Assembly: GCA_964598845.1 (NCBI GenBank)
Contig: CAZRDM010000010.1
Coordinates: 20,789-84,788 of the forward strand
DNA: 64,000 nt
Direction: 5' to 3'
Source of the DNA: FEN-987 sp964598845
Lineage (GTDB): Archaea; Thermoproteota; Bathyarchaeia; 40CM-2-53-6
In this document: positions 17,266 to 26,203 of the stretch, piece by piece
How the letters are laid out: each line of letters starts with the position of its first letter
Position numbering within the stretch: the first letter of the stretch is position 1
Notes under the pieces: generated by a model
The model's database searches: none
The model's input: only the letters and a program-made list of their open reading frames with translations
Told to the model about the DNA's origin: nothing
Position numbers and translations under genes: made by a program

Positions 17266-18611
17266 ATATACCTACAATACTTGACCAAGCCACGCAGACG
17301 CAGTGGGAGATTTTCATACAACGGTCCCGGAGAACGGATATACAGCTTAGGCAGAGCAAACTGGAGGCGCTGATCGACCAAGAGAACTCAGGCTATGGTA
17401 TCAGAATCATAGCTCCCCGAGCCGACGGAGCTGGAGTTGGCTTTGCTTCCTGCAATTCGGAGAAGGAAATCGCAAGCACAGCTACCAAGGCTTACGACCT
17501 CGCAAAGGTCAACCGTTCACCTTCCTTCTCGCTTCCTAAGAGAACGAAACTTCCTAGAGTTCAAACTGTAGACCCGAAGATATGGAGAGATCAAAGTGGT
17601 ACTGCTGAAGACTATGCCGAAGCAGCGCAGGCATTAATCTCTGATGAGAAGGAGATTTCGCTAACCTTCGGCAAAGTCAGAACTTACGCTGTTGAGAATG
17701 AGGTGATCAACAGTAACGGTTTATCGTATAGCTCGAAGGGAACCTACGTTTACTTGGAAATGACTTTCAAGATCGGCACCCGAAGTAACCCCACGGAGTA
17801 CTGGCCGAATCGGTACGCGAGACGGATCAGCGACGTAGACCCGGAGAAGATTGTTCCACAATGGATGGGCATAGCGAAGAGCTGTCTAAGGCGACACCCA
17901 CCTAGAACCAAGGAGACTGCCGTGATCTTCTCTCCGGCAGTAGTCTGCGATACCTTTCTGCCAGCGATCGGTTTTCATGCGAGCGGCGAGGCGGTAAAGC
18001 AGAATCTCTCTCAGTTCGAAAAGGGCGGCAAGGTCGCCTCAGAAGACTTGACAGTAGTCGACGACGGACTGTATCCCTTCGGACTGCGCACAAATCCATT
18101 CGATGATGAAGGCCATCCGCAGCAACGGACCAAGTTGCTTCAGAATGGCGTATTCCGGAACTACATCTATGACCGACTAAATGCACAGACATTGGGTTTC
18201 CATCCAACAGGGAACGGGATTCGAGCGAGAGGTTTCCCAGTTGACGTTGACGAGCGCTACCAGCTTCCCCCCTCAAATGCGCCAACAAATCTATCGATCA
18301 AGCCTGGCACCAAGAGCCTCGAAGATCTCATCAAAGATGTGAAGGAAGGAATCATAATCTATCAATGCGCATGGATCAATCCCGACGAAATCACTACAAG
18401 ATTCGGTTCTGAGATAAGAAACGCCCAGGAGATTGTGAATGGTGAGCTAGGTACCGGGATAGTTGGCGGCACACTCAGCGGCGCAACATTGGACCTCATC
18501 CACAAGATATCGGGAATCTCCAACAGAGCAGAGATCGTCTCTGGATACTCATTCGGTTGCGTAGCCCCTTACATAAGATTCGAAGGTGTCCAAATCTCAG
18601 GACCTGCATAA
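17262..18611 (+). CDS. tldE: TldE/PmbA-type protease partner subunit
   Basis: The non-metal partner of TldD, 449 aa. The start is ATG 17262, fixed by a full GGTGATC ribosome site at 17253-17259 and the ATGA overlap with tldD; an earlier GTG at 17235 would only add residues encoded within tldD. The HExxxH motif is absent, as expected for TldE. Family features include the N-terminal EIFIQRSRRTDIQLRQSKLE and the C-terminal GVQISG. Confidence 0.88.
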   Translation: MNIPTILDQATQTQWEIFIQRSRRTDIQLRQSKLEALIDQENSGYGIRIIAPRADGAGVGFASCNSEKEIASTATKAYDLAKVNRSPSFSLPKRTKLPRVQTVDPKIWRDQSGTAEDYAEAAQALISDEKEISLTFGKVRTYAVENEVINSNGLSYSSKGTYVYLEMTFKIGTRSNPTEYWPNRYARRISDVDPEKIVPQWMGIAKSCLRRHPPRTKETAVIFSPAVVCDTFLPAIGFHASGEAVKQNLSQFEKGGKVASEDLTVVDDGLYPFGLRTNPFDDEGHPQQRTKLLQNGVFRNYIYDRLNAQTLGFHPTGNGIRARGFPVDVDERYQLPPSNAPTNLSIKPGTKSLEDLIKDVKEGIIIYQCAWINPDEITTRFGSEIRNAQEIVNGELGTGIVGGTLSGATLDLIHKISGISNRAEIVSGYSFGCVAPYIRFEGVQISGPA

Positions 18612-19004
18612 TACAGAGCCGCTGCCGTTACAGGGTCCACAACGGTCAAGCAATCCTCATGAGGAAATCCTGAATCGATGGCACCTGTCGAGGTCTGAGG
18701 ATCCCGAATACTCGCGAGAATTCTCTAACCGAATGTGCAACTGTCCGGCAATACTCGCTTGTCGCTTACCAAGAGCAAGGCTCGTAACCATAGAATTGAA
18801 TGGTAACCACACCGAGTTCAGAGTCGAAACATGAATTTCCTTATGGTTGGTTGCTTCAGCATTCTGAAAAAGAGCCGAAGATTCTTCGCTGTTGTGAGTA
18901 ACTATCGTATGATTGACATAGTCCAAAGCCAAGCCATCTAGTAACGGAACTCGCAAGAAACGCCTAGGTAGCCTTTAATTCTGCGGATCAGCAATCGCGG
19001 CTTT
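18612..19004. other. Intergenic stretch upstream of tRNA-Val
   Basis: About 390 bases without a supportable gene. Short open readings on both strands lack domain character and ribosome sites. A TTTAAT box (18974-18979), about 30 bases before the tRNA, is its likely promoter. Confidence 0.4.
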
Positions 19005-19100
19005 GGGCCGGTCGTCTAGTCTGGTTAGGATACCTGCCTGACAGGCAAGCGCAGGAGCGCGGACCGCAGGTGGTCGAGAGTTCAAGTCTCTCCCGGCCCA
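19005..19100 (+). tRNA. tRNA-Val(GAC) with a 21-base intron
   Basis: The acceptor stem GGGCCGG (19005-19011) pairs with CCGGCCC (19093-19099), discriminator A at 19100, CCA not encoded. T arm: GAGAG TTCAAGT CTCTC. The anticodon stem is CCTGC (19033-19037) with GCAGG (19066-19070) and the anticodon GAC is 19040-19042. The loop is interrupted between positions 37 and 38 by an intron at 19044-19064, the canonical archaeal site; removing it leaves a 75-base tRNA with a 7-base loop. The convergent relic gene ends inside the T arm and acceptor region. Confidence 0.92.
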
Positions 19101-19441
19101 CTACTCAAGCGCCTGCTTCTCCACTCGAAGAAGAAGTACACGATGGTGGCTGCGACCAATATAGACGCAATCGGCATAGTTAGCTCTCTCTCAAACGCCT
19201 TCGGCGCAACGAAGTCCCGTTTCGAGATAATGAAGATGGCGTAGCGTCCGTTCCGGTTGTCCTGCCAGGCAGTGAACACGGCCTCGCCATCAACGGATAT
19301 TGCTGGTGCAAGTGACAATCCTCTTCCTTCGTGCTGGGAGAGAGTAATCCGATCCGTCCAATGGTCACCCGCGTCATCGCTTCGCATATAGAACACGTCG
19401 GACGACGTCTCCGCTCCGTGTGTCTTACATGCCCTATGGAC
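19082..19441 (-). pseudogene. C-terminal remnant of a BNR-repeat (sialidase-like) surface protein
   Basis: The reading VFYMRSDDAGDHWTDRITLS, then ISVDGEAVFTAWQDNRNG, shows two Asp-box/BNR blade signatures, followed by a transmembrane helix (ASILVAATIVYFFFEW) and an RSRRL tail. Blade similarity continues upstream of the nominal GTG (THGAETSSDVFYM) and then meets an in-frame TAA at 19442-19444. The rest of the propeller and the signal peptide are missing, so this is the 3' end of a larger gene. It overlaps the 3' end of tRNA-Val by 19 bases. Confidence 0.6.
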
Positions 19442-19446
19442 TTAGG

Positions 19447-19620
19447 ATGATATTACTCAGTAAGCGAAAAATGTATTACCAGCGTCCAATCGGGCGGAGG
19501 CGTTCGATCACGTGCAGGGTATGCAGCCACGATTCAGACTCGTGCATTTGCTGTCCGGAGGATGGTCACGTTTGTTCAAGAGATTGGGGAGAGCTTGACT
19601 GCCCCATCTGCGGCCCCTAG
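19447..19620 (+). CDS. Small cysteine-rich protein, unknown
   Basis: A 57-aa reading (ATG 19447; another ATG at 19471) whose second half has eight cysteines: ITCRVCSHDSDSCICCPEDG, then HVCSRDWGELDCPICGP. The CxxC pairs at both ends suggest a zinc-binding fold. I do not recognise a family. There is no strong ribosome site, so the call rests on the cysteine spacing alone. Confidence 0.4.
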   Translation: MILLSKRKMYYQRPIGRRRSITCRVCSHDSDSCICCPEDGHVCSRDWGELDCPICGP

Positions 19621-19650
19621 TTCGCCTCGCGCCAGACTGACAAGACTGCT

Positions 19651-20715
19651 CTAGATTTCTTTGAATAGCATTGAAGCGAGAGAGCGAAGCTGTTCATGGT
19701 ATGTCTCCGGATAGAGGAATCGTTCGGCCGCAGCAATACTGCTCAGAAGACTGTTGCCATCTTGAGGCGTAAAGCAGAACCCAAGAAGCTCGTTCCCGTT
19801 TCTGACGTACAGGGACGGAAGAACAACGACCGTCTGATTGAGTATCCGACCGAACCTTCCATGATCTCGACCAAAAGAGAATACGAGACTTGCCATGTCC
19901 TTGTAGGTTACCGCGATCCTCGGGTTGTCCATGATTCTTCGCAGAGTATCCTCCAGTGTCAACCGACCGTTTAGGAGCATGTCGAACCAGATGCAATGCA
20001 TGTACTGCGAATTCGTCTTGATCGCGCTCGAAAAGAGATTCAGCTCTATCCCGAGAGTCTTAAAGAGGTAGAAAGCATCTCGAGCATGGTGCGTTCCCCA
20101 TGGGTCTTCATGTTTGCTAGTTTTGGGGGACGGAACAAAGTCCTTACTGTCACTAATGTCACTTGCTCTCCTGATGCAGAGAAATTTCCCTTCCTTAAGA
20201 TTTGGCGACCCATTGTTAAAGGCTAGAGTCTTCAGAATCACAGCAATGTTATGCGTATTACAGCTCACAATTTGAATGAACTGATCGCTATCACGGAGAG
20301 CTTCATCATTGATTCCGTAGGCGTAGGACTTTCCAAATCCAAACTCAGAACCCTGCGCCAAGAACCCTCTAACATTCTTCGCATATTTCTCGTAGAACAA
20401 GCGCTTGTTAGAAAGCCCATTTCCATCAGGCGTACAATCTATTACAACGGACGCCCTCCCTATTGCTTCTTCGTAGTCGTAGGAAGGTTCCATTCCTAAC
20501 TCGCGAAACTTCTCCCAGTTGCTGCGTTCGGCCGCTAAGCTTGCACCTCTCTTGATGAGACTCTGCACCTTCGACCTGTCCTCCAACAACGGTGTGCGCT
20601 TAGCAAAGGTGACCTCATCTATTCCGAGTTCTTCCTTCATGTCTGCAAGGATCCCAACCAAGGGTTCTCCGATCGTCCCAGTTCCAACTACGTGTACGAT
20701 GTTACCGCGCATCAC
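19651..20715 (-). CDS. Type II glyceraldehyde-3-phosphate dehydrogenase relative, divergent
   Basis: A 354-aa NAD(P)-binding protein. It opens with a Rossmann GTGTIGEP (11-18), then VVIDCTPDGNG (90-100), IVSCNTHN with C152 at the place of the GAPDH catalytic cysteine, and IRRASD, close to the RRAAD motif of archaeal type II GAPDH. Departures include SCNTHN for SCNTT, about 35 extra residues between strands near the N-terminus, and an altered His region (GTHHARD). It may be a true GAPDH of gluconeogenesis (PEP synthase is next door) or a paralogue with another aldehyde or semialdehyde substrate. Start GTG 20715 or ATG 20712. Confidence 0.65.
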   Translation of the reverse strand: MMRGNIVHVVGTGTIGEPLVGILADMKEELGIDEVTFAKRTPLLEDRSKVQSLIKRGASLAAERSNWEKFRELGMEPSYDYEEAIGRASVVIDCTPDGNGLSNKRLFYEKYAKNVRGFLAQGSEFGFGKSYAYGINDEALRDSDQFIQIVSCNTHNIAVILKTLAFNNGSPNLKEGKFLCIRRASDISDSKDFVPSPKTSKHEDPWGTHHARDAFYLFKTLGIELNLFSSAIKTNSQYMHCIWFDMLLNGRLTLEDTLRRIMDNPRIAVTYKDMASLVFSFGRDHGRFGRILNQTVVVLPSLYVRNGNELLGFCFTPQDGNSLLSSIAAAERFLYPETYHEQLRSLASMLFKEI

Positions 20716-21417
20716 ACGGTTGCCTCAAAACTGCACAGCAAGTGATATTACCAAAAAGGCTTACGAAGTAATACTTCTCCACCGCGGAAGAGCTTGGTCG
20801 TGGCACACGCTTATCACATTGCCTCATCGCCTTGACTTAAGAGCCTTAGACTTCAGTTCACATGTTTTCTCCAGATGCGTTAGCTTTCTCTCTAACAACC
20901 GGCTAGGAGGCAACGAGACGTACTACGGGCACCCTGTACGGGGAGCAAGCTACATGATCTGGACCTAGGTCATGGCAGAATTCTACCGAGCTCACCTCCC
21001 TCCGTGCTCTCCGCATATACCAACCGGGACAGGGAGGCCAAGTCGTGTCATCGGAAACCTAATCGGGGACTCTCTTACTTTGCGAGTCGAGATTGTCATG
21101 GACAGACTTTACGTCTAAAGCGGCGTGGGCCTTCGAGCCACCCATCAACTCTGTTAGAACATCTTTCAATTGATTGAAAGCTCGTCGATTCGCCTCAGAT
21201 TAACTGAATGCTCTCCGATGTGTCGGAGGAACCTTCAGGGGACAGTTAATGGTGTTTTACTTGATAGCCGGCACGCTACGGAAGAGCGATTCCATCTTAT
21301 TGGGGCCCCGGCGACCCATCGTAAGGGAATGTAATTATCGTAGGTAGACAAATATTACTTGTAAGTGCGATTTCGAATGTAAAGTGATACTCTGTCGCGG
21401 GAGAGTTGATTTGAACC
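20716..21417. other. Long intergenic region with hairpins upstream of ppsA
   Basis: About 700 bases without a credible gene. Structured elements: a palindrome CTTTCAAT-TG-ATTGAAAG at 21163-21180, a hairpin CTCCGA-TGTG-TCGGAG at 21213-21228, and flanking arms TTAACTG (21200-21206) and CAGTTAA (21244-21250) that can close around it. An AT-rich patch (AAATATTAC, about 21350) may be the ppsA promoter. The nested stem could be a small RNA or a leader structure. Confidence 0.45.
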
Positions 21418-23760
21418 TTGAGTAAACTCATGCGCTGGTTCGACGAGATTGGAAAGCAGGATGTTGCTCTTGTCGGAGGCAAGTCAGCAAGCTTGGGTGA
21501 GATGACATCAAGAACGAAGATTCCGATACCTTATGGCTTCGCTCTCACAGCGGAGGCGTATAGGCTCTTCCTCAGAGAAAATGGACTAGAAGATATGATG
21601 GCTGATGCGCTTGAACTTCTGAAAGATCCTAACGATACCCCTACACTGCAGAAAGTGGGGGCTGAGATCAGACACTTGATCACCTCGGCGGAAATACCGA
21701 AGGAACTAGAGAAAATCATCGTTGACAGCTACGAGAGACTGGCCGTGCACGAGAAAGTTAAGAATCCGTTCGTTGCGATCCGAAGCTCTGCTACAGCTGA
21801 GGATCTTCCCGACGCAAGTTTTGCGGGTCAGCAGGAGACATACCTGAATGTGTCTGGAGCGAAGAATGTTGTGGAAAAGGTTAGGGAATGCTATGCCAGC
21901 CTGTTCACCGATCGAGCCATCTTCTACAGGGTGCAGAAAGGATTTAACCATCTTGACGTGGCTCTCTCAGCCATAGTTCAGATGATGTGCCACTCTGAAT
22001 CCAGTGGCGTAATTTTCACCATGGATCCCACCAACGGCGATGAATCTGTTGTTATGATCGAGGCAACTTACGGGCTGGGCGAGTACGTTGTAAAAGGTAG
22101 CGTGACACCGGACACATACTACGTGGACAAGGGAACGCTCAAGATCATCCGAAAAACCATACCGACCAAGAATATAATGCTAGTGCAGAAACCGGACGGC
22201 GGGACCGAGGAGAAGCTCGTGCCTGACTCGCTGAAAGATGACCAAGTCCTGGATGACGATAAGATAGTTGAACTCGCGAAGTATGCACTCAAGATCGAGG
22301 AGCATTATGGGCGAGCAATGGACATTGAATGGGGATTCGATAAACAGACCCGCAGGCTGCTCATACTGCAGGCGCGCCCTGAAACGGTGTGGTCCTTAAG
22401 AAAGATCCCGATCCCCCCGACGACAACCGCGGTAGTGTCAGATAGAAGAATTCTTGTGAAGGGACTCCCAGCTTCGCCGGGGGTCGGAGCAGGCAAAGCC
22501 CACCTGATTCCATCAGTTGAGCGGGTGGGCGAATTTCAAACCGGCGAGATTTTGGTTACTGAAATGACAGCACCCGATTGGGTTCCCGCAATGAAGAAAG
22601 CCAGAGCAATTGTCACAGACTCTGGTGGCATGACCTGCCACGCGGCAATTGTGAGCAGGGAACTTGGAATTCCTTGCATCGTAGGTACCAAGGACGGAAC
22701 ACGAGTTCTAGCGACGGGAATGGACGTTACGGTGGACGCCAAGAGCGGTGTCGTTTATGAGGGAATATGCTTGGAGACGGCAATCTCCCAACCGCAGCCA
22801 ACCTTCTTCTCGGGCCACTCAGGATACACGGAGGCTCCTGTGACTGGGACAAAGATTTTCGTCAATCTCGGCGAGCCTGAGCTTGCGGAAAAAATCGCTC
22901 AGCTACCTGTTGACGGCGTCGGCCTTCTACGCATGGAATTCATCGTGAGCGATCACATAAGGAAACATCCGATGTGGCTGATCGAGATGGGCCATCCTGA
23001 GGAATTTGTGAATAAATTGGCGGACGGACTGGCAACTTTCTGCAGGGCATTTTACCCGAGACCCGTGGTGCTCAGGTTCAGCGATTTCAAAACAAACGAG
23101 TACGCCAAACTGGAAGGTGGAGAGAAATACGAAGGTGCGGTAAAGGAGGCGAATCCTCTGCTCGGGTTCAGAGGAGCAAGCCGCTACACCGATCCGAGAT
23201 ATGAGCCAGCCTTCAAGCTTGAGATTGCCGCCGTCAAGAAAGTTCGGAACGATATGGGACTCAAGAATCTGTGGTGCATGATCCCCTTCAACAGGACGGT
23301 AGATGAATTTGTGAAGATTCGCGAGCTCATGCGACAGGAGGGCTTGAGGCAGGACGAGGACTTCAAGCTCTGGATAATGGCGGAAATCCCCAGCAACATC
23401 CTCCTCGCAGACGAGTTCTGCAAGGCAGGGGTCGACGGCTTTTCAATTGGAAGCAACGACCTTACCATGCTAATACTCGGCGCGGACAGAGACAACGAGA
23501 CTCTCGCACACTTGTTCGATGAGAGAAACTTAGCTGTCAAACGTGCCATCAAGAACCTCATAGACAATGCCCATCAACATGGCAAAACCGTCAGCATCTG
23601 TGGGCAAGCCCCAAGCGTCTACCCAGAGTTCACTAGGTTTCTGGTTGAGTCAGGAATTGACAGCATTTCAGCCAATCCCGATGCGGTGATACAGACGAGA
23701 AGAATCGTTGCTCAGGTCGAACAAAGGATCCTTCTAGAGAAACTCACGGGTCAGCGCTAG
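21418..23760 (+). CDS. ppsA: Phosphoenolpyruvate synthase
   Basis: Makes PEP from pyruvate and ATP, the entry to gluconeogenesis. The 780-aa protein has the three standard parts. The N-terminal ATP-grasp domain starts WFDEIGKQDVALVGGKSASL. The swivelling phosphohistidine domain has GGMTCHAAIVSRELGIP (H408). The C-terminal PEP/pyruvate barrel has FSIGSNDLT and SICGQAPS (C728, the catalytic Cys). The TTG start is used because no ATG precedes the conserved opening; the long leader is unusual. The GAPDH-like gene is adjacent and divergent. Confidence 0.95.
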   Translation: MSKLMRWFDEIGKQDVALVGGKSASLGEMTSRTKIPIPYGFALTAEAYRLFLRENGLEDMMADALELLKDPNDTPTLQKVGAEIRHLITSAEIPKELEKIIVDSYERLAVHEKVKNPFVAIRSSATAEDLPDASFAGQQETYLNVSGAKNVVEKVRECYASLFTDRAIFYRVQKGFNHLDVALSAIVQMMCHSESSGVIFTMDPTNGDESVVMIEATYGLGEYVVKGSVTPDTYYVDKGTLKIIRKTIPTKNIMLVQKPDGGTEEKLVPDSLKDDQVLDDDKIVELAKYALKIEEHYGRAMDIEWGFDKQTRRLLILQARPETVWSLRKIPIPPTTTAVVSDRRILVKGLPASPGVGAGKAHLIPSVERVGEFQTGEILVTEMTAPDWVPAMKKARAIVTDSGGMTCHAAIVSRELGIPCIVGTKDGTRVLATGMDVTVDAKSGVVYEGICLETAISQPQPTFFSGHSGYTEAPVTGTKIFVNLGEPELAEKIAQLPVDGVGLLRMEFIVSDHIRKHPMWLIEMGHPEEFVNKLADGLATFCRAFYPRPVVLRFSDFKTNEYAKLEGGEKYEGAVKEANPLLGFRGASRYTDPRYEPAFKLEIAAVKKVRNDMGLKNLWCMIPFNRTVDEFVKIRELMRQEGLRQDEDFKLWIMAEIPSNILLADEFCKAGVDGFSIGSNDLTMLILGADRDNETLAHLFDERNLAVKRAIKNLIDNAHQHGKTVSICGQAPSVYPEFTRFLVESGIDSISANPDAVIQTRRIVAQVEQRILLEKLTGQR

Positions 23761-23963
23761 GACGAAATTGCTCTAGCCAGCGTTCTGGTAACGAGATAGA
23801 TCGGGGGCTACTTAGCGACTAGACGTAGTCCCACCAGATACTTACCCAATTAGCGTACTTCACCTGTGCCACTTCCCGCAAGACACGGGCGTACTCCATT
23901 TCGGTGGTACGACGTGCTGGACATCTAGCCGTCACGAAGCTCACCGCTGACACGGTACTGTCC

Positions 23964-23993
23964 GTAATACAATTAAATGAAATCTTGTATTAC
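23964..23993 (+). promoter_or_regulatory. 9-bp inverted repeat around a TATA box (probable RHH operator)
   Basis: GTAATACAA (23964-23972) and TTGTATTAC (23985-23993) form a perfect inverted repeat with a 12-base spacer. A TATA-like TTAAATGA (23973-23980) lies in the spacer, about 27 bases before the ATG at 24004. Binding of a ribbon-helix-helix dimer pair here would block TBP. The gene it controls itself encodes such a domain. Confidence 0.65.
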
Positions 23994-24003
23994 TCTGGGA
24001 TTC

Positions 24004-24882
24004 ATGAAACGACGCTACAGTATGACGCTAGACCCATCTCTGATGCACAAGGTCGACCTATTGGTGAATGGAGCCCGATTTACAAATCGCTCCGAGACTG
24101 TGGAGTTCCTGTTGAAACTCGGAATGGAGCAGTTCAGACCAGAGCGGACTGCTCTGATACTTTGCGGCGGCCTCGAGACTCGCGTAAGACCAACTTCATT
24201 CTCAACCCCTAAACCCCTGTTACCAATAGGTTACAAAGCACTCCTAGAATACCAGATTGAATATCTCAAGCGATTTGAATTTGATAGAATCATTCTCGCT
24301 ATCGGATACCTCCAAGAACAGATAGTCCGATACTTGGACGAGCACAGGCTAGGAATACGATTGCGGTACAGTTTCGAGAAAGAACCTCTCGACACTGGAG
24401 GAGCAATTAAGAATGCTGAAGCCATGATTGGCTCCGACTTTCTTGCGCTCAATGGCGACGTTATCTTCGCAGGTTTGGATCTCGATAAGTTGATCTATGC
24501 GCACAAGAAATCTAACGCTCTAGTTACAATCGTTCTTGCCAAATCAAGGACGCCGACAAGGTTCGGAGCCGCGGATGTTGACAGCGATAATAGGGTGACA
24601 AGCTTCATCGAGAAACCCAAGAAGCAATTTCCAGGTGAGGTTTGGGTAAACGCGGGAGTATACGTAATTCGGCCCTCGATCCTCACAAGAATCCCAAAGG
24701 GAAGACGGACTTCTTTGGAACTGGACGTTTTCCCGAGACTTATGCGCGAGGGAACCATCTTCGGTTACAAACATGAAGGTTACTGGGCTGATGTTGGAAC
24801 GCCGGAAGACTACCTACGCGTCCAGAAAGACCTCCTGACGGGTGTTTTCAAACCTGAGGAAGCAACAGCAGAAACGAGTTGA
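24004..24882 (+). CDS. Ribbon-helix-helix domain fused to sugar-phosphate nucleotidyltransferase
   Basis: The N-terminus (residues 1-45: MKRRYSMTLDPSLMHKVDLL, then SETVEFLLKLGMEQF) is a CopG-like DNA-binding domain. Residues 50-285 form a GlmU/RfbA/ManC-type nucleotidyltransferase: ALILCGGLETRVRP, PKPLLPI (catalytic Lys), FLALNGDVIF (metal-binding Asp), FIEKPK, VNAGVYVI and a C-terminal YWADVGTPEDYLRVQ. The usual GGxGTRLRP loop is altered to GGLETRVRP. Start ATG 24004 is preferred over 23977, which would sit inside the palindromic operator. The fusion suggests an enzyme that represses its own promoter, perhaps sensing a sugar nucleotide. It would supply activated sugars for glycans. Confidence 0.8.
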   Translation: MKRRYSMTLDPSLMHKVDLLVNGARFTNRSETVEFLLKLGMEQFRPERTALILCGGLETRVRPTSFSTPKPLLPIGYKALLEYQIEYLKRFEFDRIILAIGYLQEQIVRYLDEHRLGIRLRYSFEKEPLDTGGAIKNAEAMIGSDFLALNGDVIFAGLDLDKLIYAHKKSNALVTIVLAKSRTPTRFGAADVDSDNRVTSFIEKPKKQFPGEVWVNAGVYVIRPSILTRIPKGRRTSLELDVFPRLMREGTIFGYKHEGYWADVGTPEDYLRVQKDLLTGVFKPEEATAETS

Positions 24883-24897
24883 TCTGGCTATCCCTGC

Positions 24898-26067
24898 TCA
24901 CGTTAACAATGGAATCCTGCTCTTCAGATCTCTAAGAACTTCATCCGCATCGTGCTGCGTAACGCCGCGCGATAATGCAGGCCTCGCTTCATCGTCACTC
25001 TCAATCAATTCCGGAGCCTTTTCCCCAACGACTGCTTCGAACAATTTCCGCCAGTTCTTGGGAATAATCGCGGCGTAATCGAAAGCCGCCAAAGTGGATG
25101 CCACGACCGTCCAAGTCCTGGCGACATTGGCCAAATTGTAACCACCGCCTCCGAAAACGATCAGGCGAGCCTCACTGATGTCATGGGCAAGATTGTGTAC
25201 GGTAGAAGCAATCTCACGGTACGCTTTCGTTGTAATTTGAAGATGAGCAAGGAGGTCGTTTGCGTGAGCATCTGCTCCGCATTGCATCAGGAAGACCTGT
25301 GGACGATATTTTCTGACAGCGGCTGGAACTATCTGCCTGAACAAGTTGAGATAGACATCATTGCCTGTGAATGGGGGAAGTGGAACATTGATTTTGAGGC
25401 CGGAAGCTTTCCCTTCTCCGATTTCTTGAATAAATCCTGTCCCTGGGAAGAGGTGGCGTCCATCTTCATGGAAATCTATGTCTAGGACAGCTGGGTCAGA
25501 GTAGAATCCATACATAACGCCATCTCCGTGATGTGCATCAACATCCAGGTATAGTATTCTTTCAGCTGCGTACTTCCGCTTCAGGTATGAAATTGAAACT
25601 GCTGGATCATTGAATATACAAAACCCTGAAGCACTATGTGGATGGGCATGGTGAAGACCTCCAGCAATATTCATAGCGTGCGAGAATTTCCCAGACATGA
25701 CGAGATCGATAGCCATCAATGAAGCTCCCGTAGCTAGCGCAGAAGCTTCATAACACCCAGGAAATACCGGGGTGTCCCCAATATCGAAAAGCCCCTTTCC
25801 CGAGCGACTCATGCGACCTACAAGGTTCAAGTACTCTTCTAGATGAAAGAGGAGAAGCTCTTCGCGACTGGCCACGCGAGGTTCGACGACTTTAACATTT
25901 GGAGAAGAGAGAAGCCCCACTGCTTTCATCAGCTCGAATGTGAGCTTCAACCTAGTAGGTTTGAGGGGATGAGCTGGACCAAAATCGTACTGTTGAAACG
26001 AATCGCTGTAGACGATGCCGAGCGTCAGTGGTAGCCCCTCACGAAGCGACTCCCACCAATTCAGCAC
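24898..26067 (-). CDS. Histone deacetylase/AcuC-family deacetylase
   Basis: Zinc-dependent deacylase of the arginase/HDAC fold; archaeal members act on protein or small-molecule acetyl-lysine or polyamines. Intact signatures: HPLKPTRL near the N-terminus, GGLHHAHPHSASGFCIFND (catalytic His pair), DVDAHHGDG (zinc ligands) and FGGGGYN. 389 aa from GTG 26067. The family opening (LGIVYSD) begins about 15 residues later, behind a GAGGGG and a CTG, so a shorter form starting at that CTG is possible. It runs convergently toward the nucleotidyltransferase fusion gene. Confidence 0.88.
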   Translation of the reverse strand: MLNWWESLREGLPLTLGIVYSDSFQQYDFGPAHPLKPTRLKLTFELMKAVGLLSSPNVKVVEPRVASREELLLFHLEEYLNLVGRMSRSGKGLFDIGDTPVFPGCYEASALATGASLMAIDLVMSGKFSHAMNIAGGLHHAHPHSASGFCIFNDPAVSISYLKRKYAAERILYLDVDAHHGDGVMYGFYSDPAVLDIDFHEDGRHLFPGTGFIQEIGEGKASGLKINVPLPPFTGNDVYLNLFRQIVPAAVRKYRPQVFLMQCGADAHANDLLAHLQITTKAYREIASTVHNLAHDISEARLIVFGGGGYNLANVARTWTVVASTLAAFDYAAIIPKNWRKLFEAVVGEKAPELIESDDEARPALSRGVTQHDADEVLRDLKSRIPLLT

Positions 26068-26203
26068 GGCACAATATCACTTATTCGAACTCCTGAGTTC
26101 AGTTCTCCATGTCGGTTTGCGGCTTCAATCTAGACCTCGACGGATTTTCATTAGCCCAAACTTGAATAGTCCATACGTCATTAACGGAACTCGGTGCCCG
26201 AAG

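Noticed and set aside
18657..18956. 99-codon minus-strand reading before tRNA-Val
   Set aside because: No domain, no ribosome site, ordinary composition of non-coding DNA.
20519..20968. 149-codon plus-strand reading
   Set aside because: Mostly the shadow of the GAPDH-like gene; the part beyond it has no features.
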